Assembly: GCA_030160035.1 (NCBI GenBank)
Contig: BSNO01000003.1
Span: 496,001-560,000, forward strand
Source of the DNA: Rhizobium albus
GTDB taxonomy: Bacteria > Pseudomonadota > Alphaproteobacteria > Rhizobiales > Rhizobiaceae
Length of the DNA stretch: 64,000 bases
Direction of reading: 5' to 3'
The notes under the pieces are model-generated. The model was not told the DNA's origin, did not search any database, and was given only the letters and a program-made list of their open reading frames with translations. The translations under genes were made by a program, and so were the position numbers. Shown here in pieces: positions 46,619 to 54,797 of the stretch (positions within the stretch are counted from its first letter, which is position 1; each line of letters starts with the position of its first letter).

Positions 46619-47280
46619 CGGTCAGTCCCAAAACTGCAGCCAAAGAACGCGGGGGCGTCGAAATGGTCGAGAAGAACAGTCAGGTCGAGAATTTTAAAAC
46701 GAGCGACCTCATCCGTTTTGACGCAGACTCCGCCAAGGCGGTCGCGCTGGATAGTGAGCAAGCCGGCTCGGGACAACCTGAGCCCGCCGCACAGGCGGGT
46801 GGAAAGCGGGTTGTTCGGCTGGGCCGCGATCGGCTTCAGGCGGCACGCAACGTGCGGGCAGCGAGCGAGCCCGCGACTTCGACAGATGATCTTCAGTTGC
46901 AGATGGACCGACTCGCGGAAGCAGTCCGCGCAATCGAGCGCTCTGAGACATTGGACAATGCGACGCGCCAGCTGAACGCCATGAACGACAAGCTGACCGC
47001 GATTGCAGGCTCTGTCGAATTTACTGAAGCCTACGCCGCAGTCGGCATGGCAGACCGGATCGTGGAGCGTCTCGGTTCAGAGCTGAAGGATCGGCAGGCC
47101 GATCAGCAGCGCATTTCGCATCTGAAGCGGCGGTCCTTGGTCGGGCTGTTCTTAGCGGCGACACTGGCTGTGCTGCTCGTTGCGGAGATCCGCGACGACG
47201 TGGTGTCACGCGGTAGTCCGGTGCTTGCCGCGACGGCTGGCAACTGGATGAGCTCACTGTTCGAACGTTTCCCCCGCTAG
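46615..47280 (+). CDS. Unrecognised membrane-anchored protein of the secretion operon
   Basis: 221 residues. The ATG at 46615 overlaps the HlyD stop as ATGA, which supports co-translation; a second start at 46663 (MVEKNSQVEN) behind GGGGG is possible. The N-terminal 75 residues are polar and rich in Ala, Gln and Arg. Residues about 85-165 look like a coiled coil (LQLQMDRLAEAVRAIERSET). One membrane helix (SLVGLFLAATLAVLLVAEI) near residue 175 is followed by a short tail. No named domain. As third gene of a type I secretion operon it could help assemble the exporter or hold the giant protein; this is inference from position. Confidence 0.7.
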   Translation: MTVSPKTAAKERGGVEMVEKNSQVENFKTSDLIRFDADSAKAVALDSEQAGSGQPEPAAQAGGKRVVRLGRDRLQAARNVRAASEPATSTDDLQLQMDRLAEAVRAIERSETLDNATRQLNAMNDKLTAIAGSVEFTEAYAAVGMADRIVERLGSELKDRQADQQRISHLKRRSLVGLFLAATLAVLLVAEIRDDVVSRGSPVLAATAGNWMSSLFERFPR

Positions 47281-47517
47281 CACCGTGCCGTCTCTGCGAC
47301 GCCGAGTGAATGGCATTTCGAAACACAGCGCTGAGGCGGGCATCAACCGAGGCCTGATGGCAATCCCGGCCGAACTACTGACCGTGTTCCCCAGTCCGAC
47401 AATCGACTTTAGTCAAAGCTGCGGCCGTCCGTGGGCTCGTCGGAGACGAAATCGAGCCTGCGGGTCTGATGAAGTTCTGTCTGGAACATGTTCGCGGCGC
47501 TGAAGTTCGATCAGACC

Positions 47518-47667
47518 ATGACCAAAAGACATCGCATCAAGTTGCTTACTACCGACCCTTCCAAAGCGGAGATCGTTCTCCGCAGACCCATGCAGGTGAC
47601 CGTTGTTGCTTGCGTCTCCCTGACTGTCGGCTTGGCGCTGGTCGCTGTTGGAACCCTGCTGACTTGA
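47518..47667 (+). CDS. Possible 49-residue single-helix membrane protein
   Basis: The frame MTKRHRIKLLTTDPSKAEIV, then a hydrophobic helix MQVTVVACVSLTVGLALVAV, ends at TGA 47665-47667. A ten-codon longer version begins at 47488 (MFAALKFDQT). A GGAAC-N16-AGTT element at 47483-47507 overlaps the longer start. The basic N-terminus plus one helix is typical of small inner-membrane proteins. There is no clear ribosome site, so the call is tentative. About 237 bases without another gene separate it from the secretion operon. Confidence 0.4.
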   Translation: MTKRHRIKLLTTDPSKAEIVLRRPMQVTVVACVSLTVGLALVAVGTLLT

Positions 47668-47708
47668 AAGCTTTGCGGGCATGATGGAAGCCCGGTCGAC
47701 GCGGTTCC

Positions 47709-48251
47709 TCAGGAAGATGCATCCTGCCGTCGGTCTATTTCATCCAGAACGTGTTCAGGAGCGACATCGCATTCAAGTTGATGAAGCTCGTCATCTGCGG
47801 GTGTCTTCACGTTCAGCTTGTGCGCAATGGCGGCTGTCATGGAAATGAGCTTCGTAATCTCGTGTTCGGCAAGCAGATTGGTCTGCAGGTCGAGCTTGGC
47901 TCGGCGGTCACTCAGCTCCGCCATCCTGTTTTGACTGATCAGCACGAACGTCGAGAGAAAAATCGCCTCGACTGAGGCAATCATGGCCAGCACCACGAGC
48001 GAGGAGTCCCAGGGCTCGATTGGCGTATGGCCTAAGTTGATCAAGATCCAAGCGCCGAAAAACGCAAAATGCAGATAGACCGAGGCCATGCTGCCTGTGA
48101 AGCTCGTGACACTCTGAGCGAGCCGCTCCTGCAGTGTCGCACGAGCTTGATGTTCGGTCTCACGCTTCTCAAGCGCATCGATGTTTCGCGATAAGGCGGG
48201 TGCGAGGCCTTCTGGACCGGGCGGTGGAACAACAGGCGATCGGTCGATCAC
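47709..48251 (-). CDS. DUF1003 membrane protein
   Basis: 180 residues. Two adjacent hydrophobic helices in the middle (SVYLHFAFFGAWILINLG and LVVLAMIASVEAIFLSTFVL) are followed by SQNRMAELSDRRAKLDLQTN, the family hallmark of DUF1003. The polar C-terminal helix region (DELHQLECDVAPEHVLDEID) is also usual. The family consists of small inner-membrane proteins of unknown function found widely in Proteobacteria. It is convergent with the small gene ending at 47667. About 240 bases without a recognised gene lie upstream, up to 48495. Confidence 0.85.
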   Translation of the reverse strand: MIDRSPVVPPPGPEGLAPALSRNIDALEKRETEHQARATLQERLAQSVTSFTGSMASVYLHFAFFGAWILINLGHTPIEPWDSSLVVLAMIASVEAIFLSTFVLISQNRMAELSDRRAKLDLQTNLLAEHEITKLISMTAAIAHKLNVKTPADDELHQLECDVAPEHVLDEIDRRQDASS

Positions 48252-48494
48252 AACACTACCTCCTCAATGAAGGTAACGAAGTGGAAGCCGTGGCGAATGT
48301 TCCGGTGCGTTCGCGGGGCTGCAGAGATGCTCGCGACGATGCTGGAGATCGCTTGCTTGCCTCTTGAACCCACAGATATTTCAGCAATTTTCTCTTGGTT
48401 TCGTTGCTCGTTAGCTGTCACGGGATGTGCCAACCACAGGACGAGCGAACCGGCCGGAACAGGTTCGTTTCTGCTCCGGCCGACTCTGTTCTCA

Positions 48495-49226
48495 TTACTG
48501 CTGAGTTTCGACGAAAGCACAGATCTGAGTCATGTTTGCGCTTGTGATGGCGTTGTCCGAGCCCGCCGCCAGGTCTCCAGCTGTCGTTCCAGTTTCGCCA
48601 GAGGTACCGGCTGAAGAGCCAGCGGTTGAGGTGCCGGTGCTGGTCGAGCCACTCGATGTGGTTCCGGCCGTGTTCGCCTCACCTGAGCCTGAGCCTGACC
48701 CAGCGCCGCCGCTGGACGAGCTGTCAGAAGATGATCCGCTGCCGCCATCGGAAGAAGAACTAGTGCTGCCGCCGGACGTGGTGCCGCCGGAAGTGGTGCT
48801 GCCGCCAGACGTGGTGCCGCCGGCAGCGCCAGCGCTGGAACTGCCGGTGTCGGAGCTGCCGGATGCGGCACCGGTCGAGCCGCCGGAAGCAGATGTGGAG
48901 TCGGTGCTACCGCCCGTGGTGGCACTGCCACTGGCTTCGGCAGACATACCCATTGCTTCGCAGTCCGTTCGTACCTGCTCCTTGTCCTCGTCGGAGAGGC
49001 TGGCCCATTCCGACATCAGTTCGTCACTGGCGCGCAGGGTTGTGCCATCATCGGAGAAGAAGGCGCCGCGGATGTCCTGGCTCCAGTCCGGCGAATGGGC
49101 GCTCGTTGCACCGGCGGCGCTTCCCGATCCTGTGGCGGCTGCGCCAGAACTGTCGGTTTGCGCCCATGCAACCGAGGCAAGTAGCGACGTCAGAAGTGTC
49201 GCTGAGGTAAGTTTCAGTCGTGACAT
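48495..49226 (-). CDS. Exported Ser/Gly/Thr-rich low-complexity protein
   Basis: 243 residues. A Sec signal peptide, MSRLKLTSATLLTSLLASVA with WAQ, opens the protein. A short folded-looking block (DIRGAFFSDDGTTLRASDEL; SLSDEDKEQVRTDCEAMGM) follows. Then about 120 residues are almost only Ser, Gly, Thr and Ala (TTSGGSTTSGGTTSGGS). The end, SANMTQICAFVETQQ, has a second Cys that could pair with the one in RTDCEAM. Rhizobial relatives carry similar short exported proteins without known function. An EcfG-like promoter at 49276-49300 suggests stress induction. The repeat tract is likely to vary in length between strains. Confidence 0.7.
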   Translation of the reverse strand: MSRLKLTSATLLTSLLASVAWAQTDSSGAAATGSGSAAGATSAHSPDWSQDIRGAFFSDDGTTLRASDELMSEWASLSDEDKEQVRTDCEAMGMSAEASGSATTGGSTDSTSASGGSTGAASGSSDTGSSSAGAAGGTTSGGSTTSGGTTSGGSTSSSSDGGSGSSSDSSSSGGAGSGSGSGEANTAGTTSSGSTSTGTSTAGSSAGTSGETGTTAGDLAAGSDNAITSANMTQICAFVETQQ

Positions 49227-49275
49227 CGGAGGTCTCCTTGTGTTGTCGGCCGCTTGGATGTTGGCGGCTCTTCCG

Positions 49276-49300
49276 AACAGGAGGTGTCTCGTGATGTTCC
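49276..49300 (-). promoter_or_regulatory. EcfG-type promoter candidate
   Basis: On the minus strand GGAAC (49300-49296) is followed after 16 bases by TGTT (49279-49276). It lies about 50 bases upstream of the start of the Ser/Gly/Thr-rich exported protein at 49226, a good promoter distance. Confidence 0.5.
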
Positions 49301-49351
49301 ATGCTTACCAAAGGCCATACCAGCGGGCATCAGCCTCGTTGGTAGGAACTC

Positions 49352-49695
49352 TCAGTTCTGGGTACGGTTGGGCGAGGGCACATAGTTGCCGCTGTCAGGC
49401 GCGTCTCGCTTCTGATCCTGCCTGCGTCCCATCTCACGTTCCGCAGACTCCGTCGGAGTTGTATCGGATTCGCTTTCGGGTCGATCAACTTCCCGCGGCT
49501 GCGCAGGTCCCTGTTCGTGGTCAAGATCCGTGTTTCTATCGTTGGACGTCTGACTGTCTTCTCGTCCGGTCCGGCCGCCGGTGTTAGACTGCGATTGCAT
49601 TGTCGCATCCGGAGCTTGGCCGAATTTGGTGCCACCAAGGTGGCCGCCCCATTGGTGTTTTCGCCTTTCGGATCTTAGGATTCCTTATTGGACAT
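49352..49695 (-). pseudogene. Small hydrophilic gene broken by a stop and a frameshift
   Basis: AGGAG and an ATG at 49695 open a frame MSNKES that meets TAA after six codons. The same frame continues DPKGENTNG. Near 49652 the coding sense moves to another frame, GGHLGGTKFGQAPDATMQSQ, which then runs to the stop at 49352 as a Gln/Asp/Arg-rich chain. Read together they make one disordered protein of about 113 residues. The last part alone can start at an ATG at 49600 and give 82 residues. I do not recognise the family. Confidence 0.45.
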
Positions 49696-49777
49696 TGTCT
49701 TCTCCTGTTACGTGAGCAGATGCCACGCTAATCAACCACTCTCGGCGATGCTCCGGTATCCGTAGGTCGACGCTGAC

Positions 49778-50071
49778 CTAGCGCGCGTCTCCGTACTTCG
49801 TTTCTCCGACTTTTTTCGCCAGATCCGCAAACGACAGGGGCTCGCCGGAATTTGCATTGGCAAGTTGAAGCAGTCGGATAGGAAAGCAGACAGCATCGCG
49901 GTTTGCGGGTGACAAATGGCCGGACCTGTGGTCGCTATTGGCGCCAGTCTCTGCCCTGCGAAGCGCTGTCTCGATGTCTGCTCGCGAGAGCAAGCCCTTC
50001 GCGACGAGCTCTCGGTTGATCGCGGCTATCGCAAGGCAAAGCCCCTCAAGCTGAAGATTCGCAGTGTTCAT
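49778..50071 (-). CDS. Small protein of unknown function
   Basis: 97 residues from the ATG at 50071 (MNTANLQLEGLCLAIAAINR), chosen because GGAGGAAG stands just before it. The N-terminal helix continues ELVAKGLLSRADIETALRRA, a pattern seen in short rhizobial regulators or adaptor-like proteins. The C-terminal half (FPIRLLQLANANSGEPLSFA) is moderately hydrophobic. No named domain. It lies between the broken small gene and the intact Crp-type regulator, all on the minus strand, with more than 160 bases on the upstream side. Confidence 0.65.
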   Translation of the reverse strand: MNTANLQLEGLCLAIAAINRELVAKGLLSRADIETALRRAETGANSDHRSGHLSPANRDAVCFPIRLLQLANANSGEPLSFADLAKKVGETKYGDAR

Positions 50072-50234
50072 TGTGTCTTCCTCCTGATGTCGAGGAAGAA
50101 CATTCAATGGCGCCGAATGATCCGAGAGGGCCATGATCAATTGGCCTGCATCAACGCAGCCCGGCGACGACAAATCCTAGGGCGCAATCTCGGAAACCCT
50201 TTGAAGAGAGTTCCGATCTCAGCAGCGCGGTTGC

Positions 50235-50996
50235 CTAGGATGAGGTGGAGATTTCAGCGCGCGCTGCAAACTCTTCGGCAATCCGGATGAATTCCGGATT
50301 GAAATGGGCCAATCTCGCCAAGCCGTCGGGGTGCTTCAGTTTTATATGTGTTCCCTCCCAAATAACGAGACCACGCCGCCTGAGCGACTGAAGGGTGCGG
50401 TTCAAATGCACCGAAGACAATCCCAGAAGGTCGGCGACATCTTCTTGGGTAAGGGGGCAGTCGAAGTCGTAACCTTGGATCAGTCCCATCGCCCGCAGCC
50501 GCGCAGACGTTTCGTACAGGAAGTAGGCCATGCGTTCGCTTGCGCTGCGTCTGCCATGAAGCAGCACCCATTCGCGCGTGATCGCATGGCGTGTCAGTTC
50601 CTCGTAGAAGAACGAGAATAACAGCGTCGGCGAACGCGACGTCAGGTCGGTCAACGCTTCGCGATCGAATAAGATTGCAGTGACGGTGGACGCGGCCGCA
50701 ACCGTGTCGGGCGCGCCGAAGGGCATTGATGGGCCCTTTTCACTGAGTTCGCCTGGGAGCATGATTGAGACGATCTGCCGTCTACCATCAGATAGGAACT
50801 TCTGTCGCAGAGCCCACCCCTCAGCAATCAACCAAACTTTCGCCTGGTGATCTCCCTGTTCGACGAGAACCTGGCCCCGTTCGAACCTCTTCGGCGGTCC
50901 TGCAAGAGCGCTCAGCTTTTGGATATCTTTGGGAGGGATTGGATTGCCGCCTGACAGCCGATGAACCAGGAAACGGATGGCATCGTTGGTAGACAA
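50235..50996 (-). CDS. Crp/Fnr-family transcriptional regulator
   Basis: 253 residues. The N-terminal cyclic-nucleotide-binding-like domain (ILVEQGDHQAKVWLIAEGWA is the beta-roll region; the first residues read QVLVEQGDH) is followed by the dimer helix and a winged helix-turn-helix (LTQEDVADLLGLSSVHLNRT, LQSLRRRGLV). It lacks the four Cys of Fnr, so it is not an oxygen sensor by iron-sulfur cluster. It belongs to the same subgroup as the frameshifted gene at 11040-11802, with the shared HTH core LG(L/M)S(S/T)VHxNR. The ligand is unknown. Confidence 0.88.
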   Translation of the reverse strand: MSTNDAIRFLVHRLSGGNPIPPKDIQKLSALAGPPKRFERGQVLVEQGDHQAKVWLIAEGWALRQKFLSDGRRQIVSIMLPGELSEKGPSMPFGAPDTVAAASTVTAILFDREALTDLTSRSPTLLFSFFYEELTRHAITREWVLLHGRRSASERMAYFLYETSARLRAMGLIQGYDFDCPLTQEDVADLLGLSSVHLNRTLQSLRRRGLVIWEGTHIKLKHPDGLARLAHFNPEFIRIAEEFAARAEISTSS

Positions 50997-51383
50997 CTTT
51001 CAGTCTCTTGATCGTTCTGAAACAAGCATATTATGGCGCGGAGCGCGTATATTAAACCGGCCGACGCTTCGTCAAGCCCCGAAATGTTTGGCGTATTTTA
51101 GAATATAAAACAAAAAGGAAATTTATTGAGTATAGACTGGCATCTCCGTTAATAGGAGGTATGAATAGCCGCCGCTCCCGATGCGTCCACATCCCGTGGA
51201 TACATAGACACGCTCTCTGTTCTTAAGCGTGGATCAGTTCGCGGCGATTGTTGCGACAATCGAAAACCGAAAGCGCCGCCTGATCTCTCGGTTGATCAAT
51301 CTATCTCCAGCGAAGCTCTGTGGTTCAGGAACAATGGCCGGGCCAAGCTATTGGCTGGCATCATAGCTTCATGGGAGACAAGC
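50997..51383. other. AT-rich intergenic region
   Basis: About 390 bases, with a distinctly AT-rich stretch near 51090-51140. It separates the minus-strand Crp-type gene from the SPW gene and should hold both promoters. A GGAAC at about 51330 is followed by TATT at the right spacing, only a weak EcfG-like match. No gene seen. Confidence 0.4.
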
Positions 51384-51749
51384 ATGCTTTCGACCCGCGT
51401 CCACGGCATGATCGATTACCTTGTTGGCGTGCTTTTGATCGTCGCGCCTTACGCGCTCGGTTTTGCGGATGGCACAGCGGCACAGTTTGTGCCGGTGCTG
51501 CTCGGCGTCTTCGTGATCGTCTACAGCCTGGTCACCCAATACGAGCTGAGCATTCTGAAGCTCATTCCAATCTCGGTGCACCTGATCCTTGACGCAGGAG
51601 GGGGGCTGCTTCTCATCGCCTCTCCCTGGCTCTTTCACTTCGCTGACGTCGTCTGGTTGCCGCACGTGGTGGTGGGGATCGTGGACATCGGCGTTGTCTT
51701 GTTGACCCAACGAAGACGCCTGTCGCCCCAAATGCGCACGGGATCATGA
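51384..51749 (+). CDS. SPW-repeat membrane protein
   Basis: 121 residues from the ATG at 51384 (MLSTRVHGMIDYLVGVLLIV), with GGGAG upstream. Four hydrophobic helices; the block LLLIASPWLFHFADVVWLPH contains the Ser-Pro-Trp signature of the SPW family, and the first half has the related LIVAPYALGFADGT. These are small membrane proteins of unknown function that often belong to general-stress regulons in Alphaproteobacteria. Complete and normal in length. Confidence 0.8.
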   Translation: MLSTRVHGMIDYLVGVLLIVAPYALGFADGTAAQFVPVLLGVFVIVYSLVTQYELSILKLIPISVHLILDAGGGLLLIASPWLFHFADVVWLPHVVVGIVDIGVVLLTQRRRLSPQMRTGS

Positions 51750-51820
51750 AAACCGTTTGATGTTTCCACGATCGTTTCGCTCGTCAGATCTTCCACGAGG
51801 AGGAGGGCGGGCTTTGTGAA

Positions 51821-51845
51821 GGAACAAGAGCGCTGTTGTCCTGTT
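51821..51845 (+). promoter_or_regulatory. EcfG-type promoter candidate
   Basis: GGAAC (51821-51825), 16 bases, TGTT (51842-51845). It lies about 125 bases before the thioredoxin-reductase-like gene at 51971. It fits the GGAAC-N16-GTT pattern seen at three other places in this window. Confidence 0.45.
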
Positions 51846-51970
51846 CGGTGCGGGAGGCAGCCTAACTGGTCTTGTCTCCCTTCATTGGTCTCAGAAACTG
51901 GACCAGCACTTCACACTCTCAACGCTGTTGATGTTCGCTGCTCTACGGCGAGCAAGCTTGGGGTAGTTCC

Positions 51971-52888
51971 ATGTCTGCAAATCAGGACGTTCTCGATTGT
52001 TTCATCATTGGTGGTGGCCCGGCTGGACTGACGGCAGCCATTTATCTGGCGCGGTTCAACCGAAAAATCATGTTGGCTGACGCTGGCGAAAGCCGTGCCC
52101 TGCACATCCCGAGGGCCTACAACTGCCCAGGGTATCCAGAGGGTATTTCGGGGAAAGAGCTTCTGAGGCGCATGCGGAGACAGGTGGCGCAGTATCACGT
52201 GCCGACGACGGTCAGCCATGTCGCTTCATGGCGGCTGGGTGACGAGGGATCGATCATGATCAATGTCAGCGGAACGATCATAGAAAGCCGCAGTGTCCTC
52301 CTTGCGACCGGAGTGGTTGACCTGGTGCCCGATCTTCCAAAGAGGCGCGAATTCCTGGCGAGAGGTCATCTTCGTCTTTGTCCGATCTGTGACGGTTACG
52401 AGGTGCGCAACAAGCGGTTGGGTGTCATCGGTTCTGACAAACACGCGCTCCGGGAGGCCATCTTTCTTAAGACCTTTACAAGCCGGGTAAGTCTGCTCGC
52501 CAATGATCCCAGTGAGTTCCCGGCTGAACTGCGTGAGCGTGCCCGATCTGCCGGCGTCGAGATCACTGATGATGTTCTTGATGTATTCGCTGGAGAGGCT
52601 GGCTATGAAGTCGTCTCCAGGAAGGCAGACGTGATCCAATTCGATGCGATCTATCCGGCCCTAGGCTGTTCCCCGCGTTCGGAACTGGCTGTCACGGCGG
52701 GTATCGACGTCGATGGCCAAAGACACATCCTCGTCGACCGCCATCAACGCTGCAGCGTTCCAGCTGTTTATGCCGCGGGCGATGTGGTGAACTCGCTCAA
52801 CCAGATCGCCGTTGCGTTTGGGCAAGGGGCTTCTGCTGCCACGGCAATCCACAACGATCTCAATGCCCGCACTTGCCCGGCGCCCTAA
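51971..52888 (+). CDS. Thioredoxin-reductase-like FAD oxidoreductase
   Basis: 305 residues. FAD-binding [16 protein letters not shown] near the N-terminus, the redox-active pair CPIC at residues 137-140 (LCPICDGYE), and the second FAD motif [20 protein letters not shown] near the end place it in the thioredoxin-reductase fold. Oddities: the pyridine-nucleotide loop normally GGGNSA reads IGSDKHA, and the HRRxxxR set for NADPH phosphate is absent. It may therefore use another electron donor, or bind NAD(P)H poorly. Similar proteins are called NAD(P)/FAD-dependent oxidoreductases in stress clusters. No thioredoxin gene is adjacent. Confidence 0.82.
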   Translation: MSANQDVLDCFIIGGGPAGLTAAIYLARFNRKIMLADAGESRALHIPRAYNCPGYPEGISGKELLRRMRRQVAQYHVPTTVSHVASWRLGDEGSIMINVSGTIIESRSVLLATGVVDLVPDLPKRREFLARGHLRLCPICDGYEVRNKRLGVIGSDKHALREAIFLKTFTSRVSLLANDPSEFPAELRERARSAGVEITDDVLDVFAGEAGYEVVSRKADVIQFDAIYPALGCSPRSELAVTAGIDVDGQRHILVDRHQRCSVPAVYAAGDVVNSLNQIAVAFGQGASAATAIHNDLNARTCPAP

Positions 52889-53615
52889 CGGCATCATCGA
52901 GAGGCTAGCTGATGCTGTCCTACTCCGCTAGCCTCGGATCGTGAGTGTATGCGTTTGATCGACCCGGCTATCGCGACAGCCGAAAAACGGCCGACTGGGA
53001 ACCGTAACTGGTAACCATGATTGCCGATCGCCCCATTTCCTTGCGTAGACAAGGAACAGCACGTCTTCCGACAGGTTGCACCGTCGGAGCGGATCTTAAA
53101 ACTAGGCGCCTTTGTGAAATGGCTTCATACAGAGACAGCATTTTGCAGGATACGTGCCGAGTTCTTTTGTTCGGTGCGTGCGCAGCAATGTCATCATTAT
53201 CTCTAGGTGTTCTTTTGAAATGGTCAATCATGCCTAGTGCAGACGGTGGTCAGGCAGGGATTTTGCTGTCGATTCTACAAATTATAATCGAATGCTGCGA
53301 CCTTGGGCAATTCACGGACTGGAGCCACAGCGAGGCAGCTAAAGCAACTGCGGATGTCACAACAGCAATTGCACCGATCAGCAGCTAAGGACCATGGGAG
53401 CGCTCCCAGTAGGAACCGGAGGAATGCTGACGTTGGCCTCCGCGGTCAACTGGAGCAAGAACTTCGGAGCGACATAGCCTTCAAGTTCAATCAGCAAAAC
53501 CTGGGGCGAGCGCATCAACAAAAGACCTGGCAGCCACAGCCGACCTGAGCGCTGGGACTTCCGAAAGGGAGCATCAAGTAACCTTGCCCACCGCTCCAGA
53601 AGGAAGGGCCATCTC
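52889..53615. other. Long region without a convincing gene
   Basis: About 730 bases. One plus-strand frame, 53119-53388 (MASYRDSILQDTCRVLLFGA and two hydrophobic stretches), could be a small membrane protein, but it lacks a good ribosome site. Codon choice in this stretch is unlike the neighbours and GC is lower, so it may be decayed or foreign DNA. A 12-base perfect palindrome GGGAGCGCTCCC lies at about 53396. No insertion-sequence ends recognised. Confidence 0.4.
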
Positions 53616-54494
53616 GTGCAGCACGATACCGATCGGAACCGGCTCACACCTGCTTCCGAACTGTCCAATTTGAATGAGCAGGAAAAGAAGGCGGTCGATC
53701 ATCAAAGCCGTCCCAGCGCGGCGCTGATCCACGAGACCATTCGGGCGGAGGGGGAACGGGAACTCAACCGAAGCAGCGTGGCTCTGATGCTGTCAGGCTT
53801 CGCTGCCGGCCTATCGATCGGCTTCTCCGTTGTCGTTCCGGCGATCCTGATGGTGGCCCTGCCAGATACCTCTTGGGAGCACCTTTTAACGTCACTCGGA
53901 TATACGGTTGGCTTCCTGATCGTGGTTCTAGGCCGCCAGCAACTGTTTACCGAAAATACTCTTACGCCCGTCCTGCCGCTCCTCAAGTTCCGCGACGGGT
54001 ACCACCTGGCGCAGGTTTTTCGGCTCTGGGCCATCGTGCTCGGTTCGAACATTGCAGCAACCTGGGTATTCTCGGCGGTCCTGGCGCACACACCCGTATT
54101 TGATCCGGAAATCCGCGCCGCAATGGCGGAGTTCTCACAGAATGCCATCAGGAACGATTTCTGGCCGACCTTCTTGAAAGCGGTTTTCGCGGGATGGCTC
54201 GTCGCCTTGATGGTCTGGCTTATGCCGGCCGCTGGCGATGCCAAGGCTTTCGTGATCATCGTCGTCACTTACGTCGTAGCGCTCGCCCACCTTGCACACA
54301 TCATAGCGGGGTCGGTCGAAGCTTCCTTCCTCGTCCATCTGGGCCAAGTGACGGCGTCCGAATACGTGATCCGCTTCTTCCTGCGCACCCTGCTCGGCAA
54401 CGTCTTGGGCGGCGTGACCCTGGTCGCCTGCCTGAACTTTGGACAAGTTGCGCCCGAACTCGAAGAGGATGACGCGCGGCCCAACGCCGATTGA
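53616..54494 (+). CDS. Formate/nitrite transporter (FNT) family protein
   Basis: 292 residues, probably starting at the GTG at 53616. After about 50 polar residues, six hydrophobic segments follow (LMLSGFAAGLSIGFSVVVPA; GYTVGFLIVVLGRQQLFTEN; AHLAHIIAGSVEASFLVH). The block GRQQLFTENTLTPVLPLL and the HIIAGSVE loop match the YfdC-like branch of the FNT family. FNT channels pass formate, nitrite, hydrosulfide or other small anions. The long N-terminal tail and YfdC-like features suggest a member without known substrate. No formate dehydrogenase or nitrite reductase is adjacent; the gene lies upstream of the hemerythrin and cbb3 genes. Confidence 0.85.
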   Translation: MQHDTDRNRLTPASELSNLNEQEKKAVDHQSRPSAALIHETIRAEGERELNRSSVALMLSGFAAGLSIGFSVVVPAILMVALPDTSWEHLLTSLGYTVGFLIVVLGRQQLFTENTLTPVLPLLKFRDGYHLAQVFRLWAIVLGSNIAATWVFSAVLAHTPVFDPEIRAAMAEFSQNAIRNDFWPTFLKAVFAGWLVALMVWLMPAAGDAKAFVIIVVTYVVALAHLAHIIAGSVEASFLVHLGQVTASEYVIRFFLRTLLGNVLGGVTLVACLNFGQVAPELEEDDARPNAD

Positions 54495-54513
54495 CGGCCG
54501 CTCCAAACTAACC

Positions 54514-54786
54514 TCAGATCCTATTCAGTGACGGTGCCCCGAGCAGCGAAGCGAGTCCGCGTGGAATGGTTATTTCTACATCCTCCACGCATTGGCCGAA
54601 CTGAGTCGGAAGTTTTGTGCGCCTAGGATCGTATAGCTGCCGTGCAACGCAGGCCTCGACGACGGCCTGCAACCCCATTCCGGCCCAAAGCGGGTGATTT
54701 GCAAGCGACCGGTTGCGCACGATGGAGTGATCCAATTCGAGCACGATCGGTATGTCGTCGTGCCAGATCTGATGAGCTCGATACAC
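54514..54786 (-). CDS. Conserved-looking small protein after the hemerythrin gene
   Basis: 90 residues, probably from the GTG at 54786 (MYRAHQIWHDDIPIVLELDH). It begins 11 bases after the hemerythrin stop, on the same strand, so the two are likely one transcript. Composition is that of a folded soluble protein (LANHPLWAGMGLQAVVEACV; QCVEDVEITIPRGLASLLGA). I do not recognise the family. It may share the hemerythrin's oxygen- or NO-related role by position only. Confidence 0.5.
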   Translation of the reverse strand: MYRAHQIWHDDIPIVLELDHSIVRNRSLANHPLWAGMGLQAVVEACVARQLYDPRRTKLPTQFGQCVEDVEITIPRGLASLLGAPSLNRI

Positions 54787-54797
54787 GTTCCGGCTGA

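Noticed and set aside
48280..48305. GGAAC-like promoter on the minus strand before the DUF1003 gene.
   Set aside because: The gap to CGTT is 20 bases, outside the accepted 16-17.
51291..51298. TTGATCAA in the leader of the SPW gene.
   Set aside because: The four-base spacer of a Fnr/FixK box is missing.
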